Position numbers and translations under genes: made by a program. From NCBI GenBank assembly GCA_014529385.2, contig CM043945.1, positions 139,664,241 to 139,728,240 on the forward strand: DNA of 64,000 nt, read 5' to 3'. The notes under the pieces are model-generated. The model saw only the letters and a program-made list of their open reading frames with translations, did not search any database and had not been told where the DNA came from. The stretch is from Adiantum capillus-veneris (Eukaryota; Streptophyta; Polypodiopsida; Polypodiales; Pteridaceae). This document shows positions 46,601 to 57,924 of the stretch, piece by piece. Positions within the stretch are counted from its first letter, which is position 1. Every line of letters starts with the position of its first letter.

Positions 46601-47530
46601 CAAATCGACAAATCTCTTTTCAGAAGAGTATGACGCGACCTCACATTCTACCTGACAACAGATGTTCAACTACCAGGACCAACCAGCAACCCAACCATCA
46701 TTGCAAGCATGGCTTAGACAGAGTGCAACATTAGAACAAGACCAAAACCGAGATGGTTATCCAGCCGCACGAGGGCTAAGGGATTTACAAGAACCACCAC
46801 TCTATTCACGGTATCAAGGCGAGAGTAAGCCAAAAACTCAAGGTCAATAGAGCCGGGAAGACCACCCATAGAACGAGTTCGAAGAGATGAACCATCTCTT
46901 GCAAGAACCATTAGAAATTATGGCTTAGGAGCACCACTAGGAAGAGAGGAATGCGTCTTAGAAAGAGCTATTGAGGACAAGGATTATATTCCGGAACCTT
47001 TTCCTGAAGATGCCTTGGAACCTCTGGAATGGGAACACATACTAGCAACGTTGGATGTCTGTACCATTACAGATAGTCCAACAACAAAATTTTGCGATAA
47101 GGATGGCTATGATGTGCTACCCTATTACATGGTAAGCCTTATACGGCGAGGAGATGAGATTGTAGAACCACCAGAACAAGGTGAGTTTTATAACTCCTCT
47201 AAGCATCTGGAGATAAATAACGATGCAGATAACGAGTGTTCAGACAGCTCAAGCGAGCGTGGGGAGAAAACAACGAATATCAAGTTTTATGATTTTGCCA
47301 ATCAGCACCCTAGACGCCAGGAACGCTATAGGAGAAAACGAGCAGAAAACAAAATGAGAGAGAACCTGATGTCCAGAATAAAAGATAAAACTCACTATCT
47401 AATGCTTGTCAAAGCAGAGGATTGTGTAAAAGACCAAATATCAAGAAGATTCTCGAGAGTGCGAAGGGAACAGACGCAAGAGGAACAAGGGAATAAAACA
47501 GATATGGATCCCAAAGAGAATGCTCAGTAA
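46601..47530 (+). pseudogene. G1 first frame, C-terminal part (unknown)
   Basis: Three short plus-strand stretches in shifting frames: SLQAWLRQSATLEQDQNRDG (46662-46850), then RTIRNYGLGAPLGREECVLE (about 46900-46960), and 47015-47530 reading MEPLEWEHILATLDVCTITD, LPYYMVSLIRRGDEI and an acidic/basic tail ending DMDPKENAQ. The tail is rich in Arg, Glu and Lys. No catalytic or zinc motif. Probably a decayed continuation of the preceding frame. Confidence 0.45.
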
Positions 47531-49737
47531 CAATTTAAGTGCGACTCGCATTTGGATCCCGAAACCAAACCAACAAGAACTCCCTTCAGTATAAGCAAAA
47601 TCGGCATACAAACACACACGACATATGAAACCGGCAAACCGATCAATGTGGGTGCCAATCAACAACAAAACAATGACAACCGCGGAAGTAGCAATAAACC
47701 TACAAAAACCTTTGAAGCAAAGCTACAATTGGAAAGCAAAAGAGACAAAGTCTATGGCCAATTCCGCCACAAAAATTCTCTCCAAGGAGACGACTACGGC
47801 CATATCGACAATAGCAGCAAACCAAGCGACTTTTGCAAGAAAGACGATCAAACAAAGAGCGGTAGAGTTACAACTCTTACTTGCAAAGAAAATCTGTTGA
47901 CCAAATCAACAAAAAACAGGAAACCTCGACAGCGAATGCCAATAAGCATCTTGCTTATACCCTCCTCTTGCACAGCATTAATTTTTCCATGCATTCACCG
48001 AATATGCATCATGTAGGGCCACATTACACGGCCAAGCATTAGCATGATTTTTTTAACCCAGGCACAGCACATACACCGCGGCGATACCTTGTCGTCCGGG
48101 AGGACTCCGGCTAGGAGGGGGGGAGGCATTCTCAAATGCAGAACCAATGGCAGAAAAAGCAAAAAATTAAAGGGCATGTTTTTCGACTATTTTTAAGGGT
48201 TGTCGTTTGATTGTGAAATTTTCTGGACTAACCCAAGTACATATGCCCTTCTATAGCATGAATTTACAAGTATATGGGGCCAAATGCCAAATCAAGACCC
48301 TAGGTGTGTGTATATAGGTAATTAATAGCCATTTTTTGGATAAAATATTGGTAAAACGGAGAAATCCGACCATAAAAATTGCATGTGAGTGTATATAGTG
48401 TTTTGCGGTGATGTTTTTAATTTATTATGATTTTTGGGGATTTTCTGGGTTTAATTTGTTTTCCTTTTCATTTTACTAATTTTCGGCAGACAAAATTCAA
48501 AAAATACAAAACGCAGGTGAAAAACGGTCGTAATGAAAAACAAAAAATATGAGGATGATCAGTGACTATAGGACAACCTATGGTACAATGGGGGTGCAAT
48601 TATGTTAATGGAGCGGAAAGCGTGTTTTGGCCAGATTTTGACCGAAACGTCAAATTTCGCAGAAACTGGGCAAATGGAGGCCAAATCAAGAAATTTTTTA
48701 GCCTAAACCGCATCTCGCAACAAGTTGGGAGCACATGTCAAATTTCATGGAAAGTGGTTGGGGGACCCTCATTATAAGATTTTTTCACTTCATTTTAAGC
48801 TCATTTCTACTTTTGACTTTTGAGAGAGAGCTCTTGCCACCTAGAGCGAACGGGACTTCTAGCAGCTTCTATGACGCGCACGACCACCCGACAGGCTCCA
48901 GACATGAGAGGTAGGCTCACCACCTTGAGCTTTTCGCGCATGTTTGAAACTAGCATAGGGTTCACACGGAAAGAGGGCAGTAGAGACTTACAGGTAGAAG
49001 TGACCACCTAACGACTAACCCAAAAGCAATGAGACTTCATCGGCGGCTTACCCTAGCATAGGATACCACTTTTGGATGACCAAAGGTAGTAGAAAACCAT
49101 CGGGAAAAACCTTAATTCCTAGAGCCCCGCAAGAGGCCACCAAATGAAAAATCGGCGGAAAGGCGCCCAAATGCTACCAAAACTCATGGGTAGGAGCATC
49201 TCGACATGCTCGACAAGTCTATATAGCCCACATTGCCATACGGTGACCCGAAGCAGCACTAAACTTCAGAAACGGCATCAGACACACAAAGCGTCAAATA
49301 GCTCTCGCGGCCAAACCGCATGTCCGTTTGCCACCAAACTTCACGAGCGGCTTTCCTAAACCATCAACAACCAAGTCCTGTGGTGGAAGACCACCACAAT
49401 TCATCGAAGACACGAAAACACAACCACGCGTGCTTCCAGAGCGACAAATTGCCAAACGGAGCTCTGGTGAAGCCAAAGTCGACAAAAACCATATGGCAAG
49501 GATCCCCAACTAGGGACCATGAACATTAGGGCCAAAAACGTCTAAAAAAGGGCTGTTTGGTAATCCACGGATTAAGAAATAGGCCAATACTCACTTGACA
49601 CGTATACAAAAGTATGGCATTCCTGTCTCCTCTAGCTTGAGCTTTTGTGCTTCCACTTTAGCGAAAAACGTCTAAATGTCACTTTCATTTGGCTAAATTG
49701 CCTATATTTGAGGACGTTCCTGTTATTTTTGATGTAT
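47531..49737. other. G1 non-coding middle, first part
   Basis: Apart from a low-complexity frame rich in Lys, Thr, Asn and Gln (47552-48016) nothing looks coding. 48200-48780 is AT-rich and 48800-49520 is GC-richer with many CGA and CCA words. No recognised repeat or RNA. Confidence 0.5.
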
Positions 49738-49967
49738 AACATCATATTCTGGGCCTGATGTACAAGTACTCTTTTCTGTTTAATATTGTACAATACTAAG
49801 CTAGAAGATACGAAATCTTTCTTTTCAAACAGTGATGATGACGCCTATTAATAACATCATATTCTGGGCCTGATGTACAAGTGCTCTTTTCTATTTAATA
49901 TTATACAATATTAAGCTAGAAGATACGAAATCTGTCTTTTCAAACAGTGATGATGATGCTTATTAAT
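49738..49967 (+). repeat. 115-bp direct tandem duplication
   Basis: AACATCATATTCTGGGCCTG begins both units (49738 and 49853). Units are about 95% identical and contain ATACGAAATCT and CAAACAGTGATGATGA. Confidence 0.9.
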
Positions 49968-50169
49968 GACTATTCCGTATTTTTTTTAATGTCTACTTTT
50001 CACTTAGCCTCTACTTCTAATCACCGCATCAAGAGCTTGCACTCAGCACGTGCGTACATAATATCTACATCAACATGGGACCACACCTAAAGACATCCTT
50101 TCTCACATTGTTTTGAATCAATGACCACACTGTGCGATTGTGGCTTGATTGAACTACACTCTACCCCCA

Positions 50170-50910
50170 CTCACCCCGTTTCGTTAGTGTACCCACATCG
50201 TGTGCAAAAGGACTCAATGAATTTTTCACTCCTCCCACTATCGCACCGGTCCAGCTCTTGTCATGTGTGAGCTTGTCACCCTACTATCGTGTTGTTCTAG
50301 CTCTGCGGCCACACCACATAAGAACCTTGAATTACCTTGTTAATTGGATTCCTAATGTTTTTCTAAATCATGTACAAAAGCACTTAGAGACTTTGACACT
50401 CCCCATGTTGCGTCATTTTAGCTCCTGCCCACACCGCGCGAAGAGGGCATCATACAGCTTGTCACTCCCCCCCTCATCGCGTCGTTCTAGCTCCATGCAC
50501 ACACCATGCACAAAAATCTTGACCTTATTATTTGGACTATTTTTCTAAATCATGTGCAAAAGCGCTCAAAGACTTTGACACTCCCCATGTTGCATCATTT
50601 TAGCTCTTGCCCACACCGTGCGAAAAGGGCATCATGCAGGTTGTCACTACCCCCCTCATCGCGTCGTTCTGGTTCCATGTAAACACCATCAAAAAAATCT
50701 TGAGTGACCTTATTATTTGGACTTATTTTTCTAAACCATGTGCAAAAGCGCTCAAACACTTTGACACTCGCCATGTTGCATTATTTTTGCTCCTACCCAG
50801 ACCGTGCGAAGAGGGCATCATACAGCTTGTCACTCTCCCCCTCATCGCGTCGTTCTGGTTGCATGCACACACCATGCAAAAAAATATTGAGTGACCTTAT
50901 TATTTGGATT
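50170..50910 (+). repeat. satellite-like tandem repeat, 182-190 bp period
   Basis: The word CGCGTCGTTCT (or CGTGTTGTTCT) occurs at 50288, 50478, 50660 and 50846, giving steps of 190, 182 and 186 bp. Each unit also has GCAAAAGCGCTCA-, TTTGACACTC- and CACACCGTGCGAA-like phrases. A weak fifth copy may start near 50170. Similar translated words in three frames are shadows of this repeat. Confidence 0.88.
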
Positions 50911-50944
50911 CCATTGGTTTTTATTATATGTACAAGATATTAGC

Positions 50945-51130
50945 AAAAGGCCTATTTGGTGCCACACTATGCCTTGCTTGCACAACAGGATAGGGAGTAT
51001 TTTTAGAATCTCACTACCCCCTCATGTTGTGTGGGTCATTTTTGGAACACCAATTTGGTGCCACATTACCCCAGGATAGGGGGTTAGTTTTAGAATCTCA
51101 TTACCCCAATCATGGCATGTGGGTTATTTG
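50945..51130 (+). repeat. diverged duplication of about 100 bp
   Basis: TTGGTGCCACA...GGATAGGG...TTTTAGAATCTCA(C/T)TACCCC...GTGGGT occurs twice (about 50955-51040 and 51053-51130). The second copy is slightly shorter. Confidence 0.65.
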
Positions 51131-51280
51131 CATTCACAGATTCACCTTTCCTGCCTAATATAGATGTCTTTTTATATATAGATCTATTAAGCATATTGGA
51201 CCCAAGCATATTCACAGAATTTTTACAATATATAACACTTGTAACTTTTAAAAGCTATATGATTTGAAACTTTTGATACC

Positions 51281-51472
51281 ACAGATGAGTCCGAAATGCC
51301 CAAAAACCCCGAAAACGACTGGCTATATGCCTCGTTCTGACACCCCTCTCCTCGCACCGTACGGGATAGTGCCTCCGGAGGCCTTTTTTGGCCATACCGA
51401 CCTCTCCAGGTGTCAGAACGAGGCATATAGCCAGTCGTTTTCGGGGTTTTGGGGCATTTCGGACTCATTTGT
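51281..51472. repeat. long near-perfect hairpin (64-nt arms, 64-nt loop)
   Basis: Left arm 51281-51344 and right arm 51409-51472 are reverse complements at 62 of 64 positions, for example ATGAGTCCGAAATGCC against GGCATTTCGGACTCAT. Similarity continues weakly about 40 bp outwards on both sides. The loop contains CCTCCGGAGG and GGCC...GGCC words. It could be a foldback or MITE-like insertion or a source of small RNA. No coding frame. Confidence 0.93.
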
Positions 51473-52499
51473 GATGTTAAAATTTTGTCATTTTGCCCTA
51501 TTTGAAAGTTTTAATTATAAGTTGATTCAAAAGAGCTGAAGCAACAAATTTTTATTAACATGGCTTAAAGGCAAAGGGACTCTGGAGGGTGATGAAGATT
51601 CTAATAATGATGGTCCATGCCAATGGTTTCTAGATGTCATGTTATAGGATCATGGTCACATGGAAGTCTACATAGAAGAGTGAAAAAATTTCAAGCTCAA
51701 GTTTGATCTCAGACAAATGTTAGAATAGTTAAAGGGAAACTTGCCTTAGGAGTTATAGATGAGTAAAATGATTGTGTGGCAAAGGGGAGATAAAGTGTTA
51801 ATCGTGATGTTGCAATGCTAGAGGAACATATGTTGTAACTTTACAACGTACTATATTGTGAAAATGAATGTTTTGCAAGGAGATTGAAAGTAAATTTACA
51901 AGGAGATTTAAAGTAAATTTACAAGTAATTATATTGTTAAAATGATAGTCTTTTGCAAAAAATGATATTGTAACTTTGCATCTAAATAGTCTCCTCCTTG
52001 GAAGGATTGTGATGTTCACAGCAAGGTGGTTGTTGTTGGCTCTTTGATCTCATCCTCTATAATTGCCTCCCTTGGTATCGACTTAGTTATTTTAGTGCAT
52101 TGCTTCTTCTTTGTCATCCTCCCTTTCTTGTTGATATGAAAAATGAAGTTTGTGCTTGATAATGTGACTTCTAAGAAAACTAAGTGAATCTTTTAGCTTT
52201 CAAACCTCCTGTTGAAGAATCCTGCAAAACATTTTTATGTACTTTTAGAAATAGTTGGATCCTTTTCCAAATGCAGATGGCCACCATGGAAATCTATTTA
52301 TGAAAGTAAGGCTTCAAATTTTTCTATTTACCTTTGAGTTCGTGGATCAACAGGATACAAGTTGACTTCTGTCCATATCCATTTACTTGCTCTGTTGGCT
52401 TTGTAATGCTTGAGCTCGGACGCCTGCAACCTTTGATACACAACCCTCACGGTTTCTTACACTTGGTTGAGCTTGATTTTCATATGGTGTTAACAACTT
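51473..52499. other. G1 non-coding middle, AT-rich part
   Basis: No gene seen. A short direct repeat (CAAGGAGATT(G/T)AAAGTAAATTTACAAG) lies at about 51877-51922. Confidence 0.5.
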
Positions 52500-52920
52500 A
52501 ATGAGTTTCTAGGCAGAGTGCAAATAATGAAAAATCTTGTGAGGCTGAAGGGAGCTTCTAACCAGAGCAAAACTAGTGAGTTTGGAAAGCTTGTGAGGCT
52601 AAACTAAGCTTCTAGGAAGAGCAAGACTAGTGAGAAAATTTTGAAATCTTGTGAGGGTGACACGAGAGAAAAATGGTTTCCATGCAGAGTAGAAATGATG
52701 GGAAAACTTGTGAGGTTGAAGCGAGCTTGTGGCCGAGCAAAACTAGTGAGAAAAATTGGAAAGCTTGTGAGGGTGAAGAGAACAAAATGGTGGTTCTATT
52801 GCAATGGTGAAGAGAGAAAAACCACAGTGGTCCTTCTAGCTAGACCGGAAATGGCAGTCCTCTTGCGAAGGTAGAGACATCTTGAAAGCTTGTGAGGGTG
52901 AAGAGAGCCTAATGAAATGG
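52500..52920 (+). repeat. short diverged tandem repeats (CTTGTGAGG units)
   Basis: At least six copies of (A/T)CTTGTGAGG(C/G/T)TGA(A) with AAACTAGTGAG and GAGCTTCTA between them, at irregular steps of about 60-110 bp. A degenerate minisatellite. The open frames (52641-52874) follow the repeat. Confidence 0.7.
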
Positions 52921-53403
52921 CTTGAGAGAAAGAGTAGTAAAGAAAACCATCATTCAAAAGTGAAAATTTCGTATTTGCCTCCAAGCCAACAAAATAGGTC
53001 CAGTAGGGGAGAAAGTAGTGTGAAAATGACATCTTTTATTTATATTGAAAGATCTATACCGGGATACTCTTTAAATGCTCAAGATATGCTTTGAATACCC
53101 AAAACGATCAAATTTGGAGCCGTTTTGACCGTCAAATGCTCCGCTAATTAGCAAGCTAACCAATTCCTTACACAGCCCTTTTTGAGGCCCTTTTGGCCCT
53201 AATGAGCTATGGAGACCAACATCAAGAAATTTCATCTCACTGAAAAGCACTCCAAGAGTCAAAAAACAGCTCAGAGGCTCTGAAATCCACACAGGGAGTT
53301 TCTTTCTATCAATTTGACTTTTTTGTTGAAATAATGCTTAAAAGGGACTCAAAGGGACTCAAGGCAGGTACTAGTAGCACCTCCAATATAATTTTCATCA
53401 TCC
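52921..53403. other. G1 non-coding middle, last part
   Basis: No gene or clear repeat. AAAGGGACTC is doubled near 53341-53361, and the palindrome array begins immediately after. Confidence 0.5.
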
Positions 53404-54280
53404 TACATCCTACGCGTAGGATGTCTCAAGGCCAATTCTGGGCACCAACTCCAACATCTCTCATCACACACAGCTTCTAAATAGCCTGTACATGCTGGCC
53501 ACCAAGTTTCATCACATTTGGACAAAAATTGACCTCATGTGCATCAAAAAACGCAAAGTCAGGGCATAGAGGCAATAATGGGCCATAGACCTACCAAAAC
53601 AAGTCCAAATCAAATGAAACTTGCACAATATACTCATGAGCACATTGCCAAGCTATTTGTGTGGTCATATGTGAAAAATGATGAAATAGACATCCTACGC
53701 GTAGGATGTCTAAATGACATTTTTGGCCCCCATATGGTATTTTGCAGTTCCAAATCTCTTTATGACACTTTCATGAGCTTATATATCAAGTTTCAAGCCA
53801 TTCCCATCACTTTTGGCTCGCAACACCTCCAAGATGCACTTTTTGAGCCCAAAAACACTACACATGCTCTTACCAACACCAATTCTTGTCCAAATCAAAA
53901 TCCAAGAGCAGAGCCATGTTCCACATGCCAAGAGCTACCCACAGAACAAATCTCAAGTAATTTTGATGAAAAAGACATCCTACGTGTAGGATGTCTCCAG
54001 CATGATTTTGACTTACTGTGTAAGAAATGACCTCATGGGAGCCATTACCATGGTGCAAGAAGCTCATATATCAACTTTCAACCCATTTGAATATCATTTG
54101 TCACTTGTTGTGGACATCCTACCCAATTTGTAAGCCAAAAGCCTGAATCTGCCAAGAAATGCACTTTTTGATGCCCAAAATTAATTCCAATCACATAGCC
54201 ATGTTGCACAAGCCAAGGGCCACCAGCCTACCAAGTTTCACCAAAAACTGATGAAATAGGCATCCTACGCGTAGGATGTC
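53404..54280 (+). repeat. palindrome array, exact 285-bp spacing
   Basis: The 18-bp palindrome CATCCTACGCGTAGGATG (or ...ACGTGT...) is at 53406-53423, 53691-53708, 53976-53993 and 54261-54278. Centres are exactly 285 bp apart three times. At 53687-53712 the perfect palindrome extends to 26 bp. A half-site, GACATCCTACCCAATTTG, lies at 54113. Text between palindromes is strongly diverged but keeps phrases such as CCAAGTTTCA and GATGAAATAG. The array ends 170 bp before the ATG of the second frame, so it could act as a leader or promoter-proximal element. Function unknown. Confidence 0.92.
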
Positions 54281-54446
54281 CAAATGATAAATTTTGGCCA
54301 GAATGATACTGTGAGCACATGCACAGTTTCCCTAGTTCCTTTTAAGTTTTATTTTCAATTTTCAAGTCATTTGGATAGTTAGAACTCAGTTTCTCAGCTA
54401 ATATGGAAAAAATGCTAACTTCGGACTACTGAGTGCAACAGGATCC

Positions 54447-57400
54447 ATGGCAGCTGCAAAATCACCGGCAAAGAAGAAGAGAATGACAATAAAAGACTAT
54501 TTGGAAGAAGTGGAGCCATTTGTCATCCCAGAAGGAACCCTGAAGCCAACCAGTACATGGATTCAGGATGATTTGCTAGAGTCCAATGATTTGAAGATCT
54601 ACCAAGGCGTGTTCAAAGGTCTTGAAGGAAATGCAGTAGAGCTACCCATTATACAACGGGAGCTCAATGAGTTTGTCAGAAGCAAGATGGGAGATTACCT
54701 AGAGAAGATAGATCTCCATAACTACTTTGAAGCTTTGCCAGCGGGGATTGACATCAAAAGAGTGTGGGAATTTGTGACCACTATCAAAGAAGATGGAGTG
54801 GCCCGAGTCACTGATCTACAGGGCAAGCCGGATACCATGATTGTCATCACAGAGAGGGTGGTGGCAGCCACACTAGACATCTCCAACAAGGGAGATAGTG
54901 TGACCAAGAGAAGAGATGAAGTCAAAGTCTACTCAGAAAAGAAGAACAACTACACATTTGAAGATATTGCAAACCCAAAAGTGGCTATCATGAGCCAGCT
55001 CTACAACCAATACTTCCACATGTGTACAAAGCGGCCACAAAAGTACAGAATGCCACCTGGAGCCATTGCTACCACCTTCACCTGGGCAATGCAGAAGAGC
55101 AAGCCAAACGTGATAAATTAAGCTGCTTACATCCATGACAACCTGGTGAAGATGGGCAACAAAAATCCCACCTACATTGTACCTGGTGAGCTAATAACAA
55201 AAGTGGTCTATGGAGCACTGCATGCAAAGGGGAACTGGCCTAAACCTCCATCACAAAATGAGTGGCTAAAGCTAAAAGAAGATAAAGAAGAGGAACCTCC
55301 CAGGGCACCCAGAGTAGCCACAAGGTTGAAGGGCCGGTTAGAAACCGTGCTAGAAGAACCACCGGAGTCAAAGAAAGGAAAGAAGGAAAGTTCACAAGTG
55401 CCGATCAAAGAAACCAAATCACGAAAAGCAGCACAGCTAGAGCGACTAATGGAAAGCTTCAGAGCCAAGAGAGCACTCAAGGGGGATTTGAGCGAGCTGT
55501 GGAAGCCGTCCCTTGAAGCCATGTCGGGATCATCTCGAAGGGTGAACCGAGATCGGTCTGAAGACTACATCAAAAACTTTGAGATCCTAGATGCTACGAC
55601 AGAGAATATCCCAAATATCCCATTTACAGAAGAAGAAGTGGATGAAGTACGATGGCAACAACTGCTAGAAGAGCAGGAAGGCCAAGAAAGAGAGAAAAAG
55701 ACCAAGGCGGACAGGGACTTCAAGAAGAAGCCACCAACTCCACCGTCAAGCAGGAAGTCCAGCCCACCCCCATCACCACCTCCTTTTAGACCTCCACAAA
55801 CCCAACAAAAGGAGGGTGAACAAGAAGATTCAAAGCAAGAGAAGATCCAAGAGAAAGAGCAGAAAGAAGAAGCTGAACCAAAAGAGGAGAAGTTAGATCC
55901 AGAAGAAAAGAACTTCAGAATATTTCTTGATCTACTAGCTACGGGTTACTCTTGAGAAGAGGCAGCCACTGTGGCCTTTGAGTTTGCAAGAAAAAAAATG
56001 CCCAAGGAACAAATGCAGAGCCTGCCGCGGTTAGTGGAACTGAAAGAGATGGCCATTGATACAGGGGACCTACAGCCACTAACCAATGATTGGGATGTGG
56101 TGATGCACAAGCTAACCGGGCTCAAAGCAAAATCATTGGCCACGGAGAGTGAGATTTCTAATCTCAAAACCACTGAAGTTCAGATCAAGACTGAAGTAGA
56201 CACACTACAAAAACAAAGCCAAGAGCTTATAGAGAAACAAATAGAGTTGCAAGCCAGTCTGGCCACGGCATTACAAAGATGCCAAGAGATGGAATGAGAA
56301 AATCAGGCAACAGATCAAAGACTTCAAAGAGCTAAAGAAGAATACAGGAAAATCAGCAAGTCATTGACAGATGCAGAGAGAGGAAGGGACAACCTGACTC
56401 TACAACTTGTTGAAGAGTCCAAAGAAGTGGAAACACTGAGGAATGCCAAGGAAAAGGCAGATATTGAGCATGAGGTGAGCCAAGATGAGGTAATAGAGCT
56501 CAAAGGTCAGATTAAGATCAAACCATCCAACGGCTATGAGCATCTCCGACCAGAGTCAGAGATGCTAGCTCGACTCACACCACTTCAGAGACTGAGCTAT
56601 ATGAAGAAAAAATGAAGGATCTCCAAAAGGAGTTAACATTAGAGAAAAGGCAAAGGCTGATGCTGGCCGTGGGGTCATTGGTCATGAAAAACCGCCTAGA
56701 ACAAGGAAATCAGGCCATGAAGAATGAGCTAGAAACCATCAAGAGAAAGCTCGAGGAGGCAAAAAAGATAAATGCAGATCTAAACGACCTCTTAGTAAAC
56801 ATGGGAGAGCAAGCGGAAGAGGAAAAGAAAACACTTCAGAAGCAGATAGAAGAGTTGAGAGGCCAACAGCAAATGGAAGAGCAGCAGTTTAGCACCGGGC
56901 CAGTATCCATAGAGGGAATTGATATAGAAAATGTGTCAGATCCCGTGGACACCAATTTGCAAGAGGACATCCTGGTAGGACCCTCAGAAGAGCCACAAGA
57001 TCTGACACAAGAAGAAGAAGAGAAGCTGCAAAAGGCCATAGAAGCGGCAGTCAAAGACACAGCCAGAGAAGCATTGGAGTGGGAGCAGAGGGTGTTTAAG
57101 TCGATGACTATTCAGAAGATAGATGCGAGTAACCTTCGGCATGAATGGCTACAGCCCTCTCTCCCATATCCTCTGCTAAAATATGAAGCTTCCACAATCA
57201 ACAAACGAATAAAAGAGGAGCCAACAGTGCCACTGTAGACATCTCCAAACCTGAAGGAGTCAAGCTGATAGTGGACTCTCAGCCTAGGTGGAGAAAGGCA
57301 TGACTGACAAAGTATCCTCAATATCTAATTCATCTAGTAGAGGCACCTAAAGTGATCAGAGATAACCTCAGTTTCTGCCCTCTACCAAGGATGAGGACAT

Positions 57401-57855
57401 GGAAATCCCACGAGATGCTGCAGAGAAGCCAACCTACTTGGCTAAATTACCCGAAGTTGCCAGGCTCGAAGGTAGGCGAGAGAATAAGTGAGCAATACAT
57501 GGTGAAAGCCCTAACAGGCGCCATCAAATTGTTCACTCGCTCGCCTGACCTATCTTGCATCATGATGAGAAAGATTTGTAAAACCCTTTTGGCAGTCTTC
57601 AAAACATTCAAACCAGGCCAGGCGACAGACAGTATCTTCTTCTTTCAAGATACATACAGATGTGCATACGATCTGTTTGGTCATCCTTCTCACGAGGTGA
57701 TACATGCAATGTATCAAAGGATTATGTTTTCTCCATCTTATCACCTCCGGGCCTTTGAAGAAGCCTTCTACACCGGCTTCTTCACAATCAGCACAGACAT
57801 ATTCGGCCCGATGCTACTGGCTCAACATGCGAGATATGAGTCACTTCTCATTTGA
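54447..57855 (+). pseudogene. G1 second frame: long coiled-coil protein, unknown family
   Basis: Starts MAAAKSPAKKKRMTIKDYLE at ATG 54447. About 1,130 codons in the usual copia/gypsy env position before the 3' LTR. Frame zero runs to about 56612 with stops TAA 55119, TGA 55953 and TGA 56295. It then shifts to 56612-57238 and again to 57238-57855 with one more TGA (57301). Most stops are explained by TGG-to-TGA change (for example RWRKA-stop-LTKYPQYL). Layout: a globular N-part (residues 1-270, with VWEFVTTIKEDGVARV and PPGAIATTFTWAMQ), a Pro/Glu/Lys-rich linker (280-500), heptad-like coiled coils (about 565-690 and 720-810), an acidic stretch, and a globular C-part (CPLPRMRTWK, DSIFFFQDTYRCAYDLFGHP). 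No membrane segment, signal peptide, zinc or catalytic motif. The N-part faintly recalls the plant Transposase_32-type domain carried by some gypsy elements. That is a guess. Confidence 0.72.
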
Positions 57856-57907
57856 GAGAAAGCCTACATTGAAGAAGCAGCTCAACAGCCATGTCGGGGA
57901 CGACATG

Positions 57908-57924
57908 AACAAGGAGAGGGGGAG
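57908..57924 (+). promoter_or_regulatory. polypurine tract of G1
   Basis: GAACAAGGAGAGGGGGAG directly precedes TGTTAGCAGC at 57925, fixing the right LTR as a 3' LTR of G1. Confidence 0.88.

Noticed and set aside
50258-50943. Two similar 80-95 codon frames with CEKGIMQVVT-like text
   Set aside because: Both are shadows of the 182-190 bp tandem repeat, not proteins.
53539-54030. 163-codon frame in which the palindrome reads DILRVGCL twice
   Set aside because: 285 is a multiple of three, so the same frame recurs automatically. Stops before and after the frame and no conservation of the rest argue against a gene.
53404-54280. Palindrome array as a CRISPR array
   Set aside because: The host is a plant, repeats are 18-26 bp palindromes spaced 285 bp apart with diverged but related spacers, and no cas genes exist.
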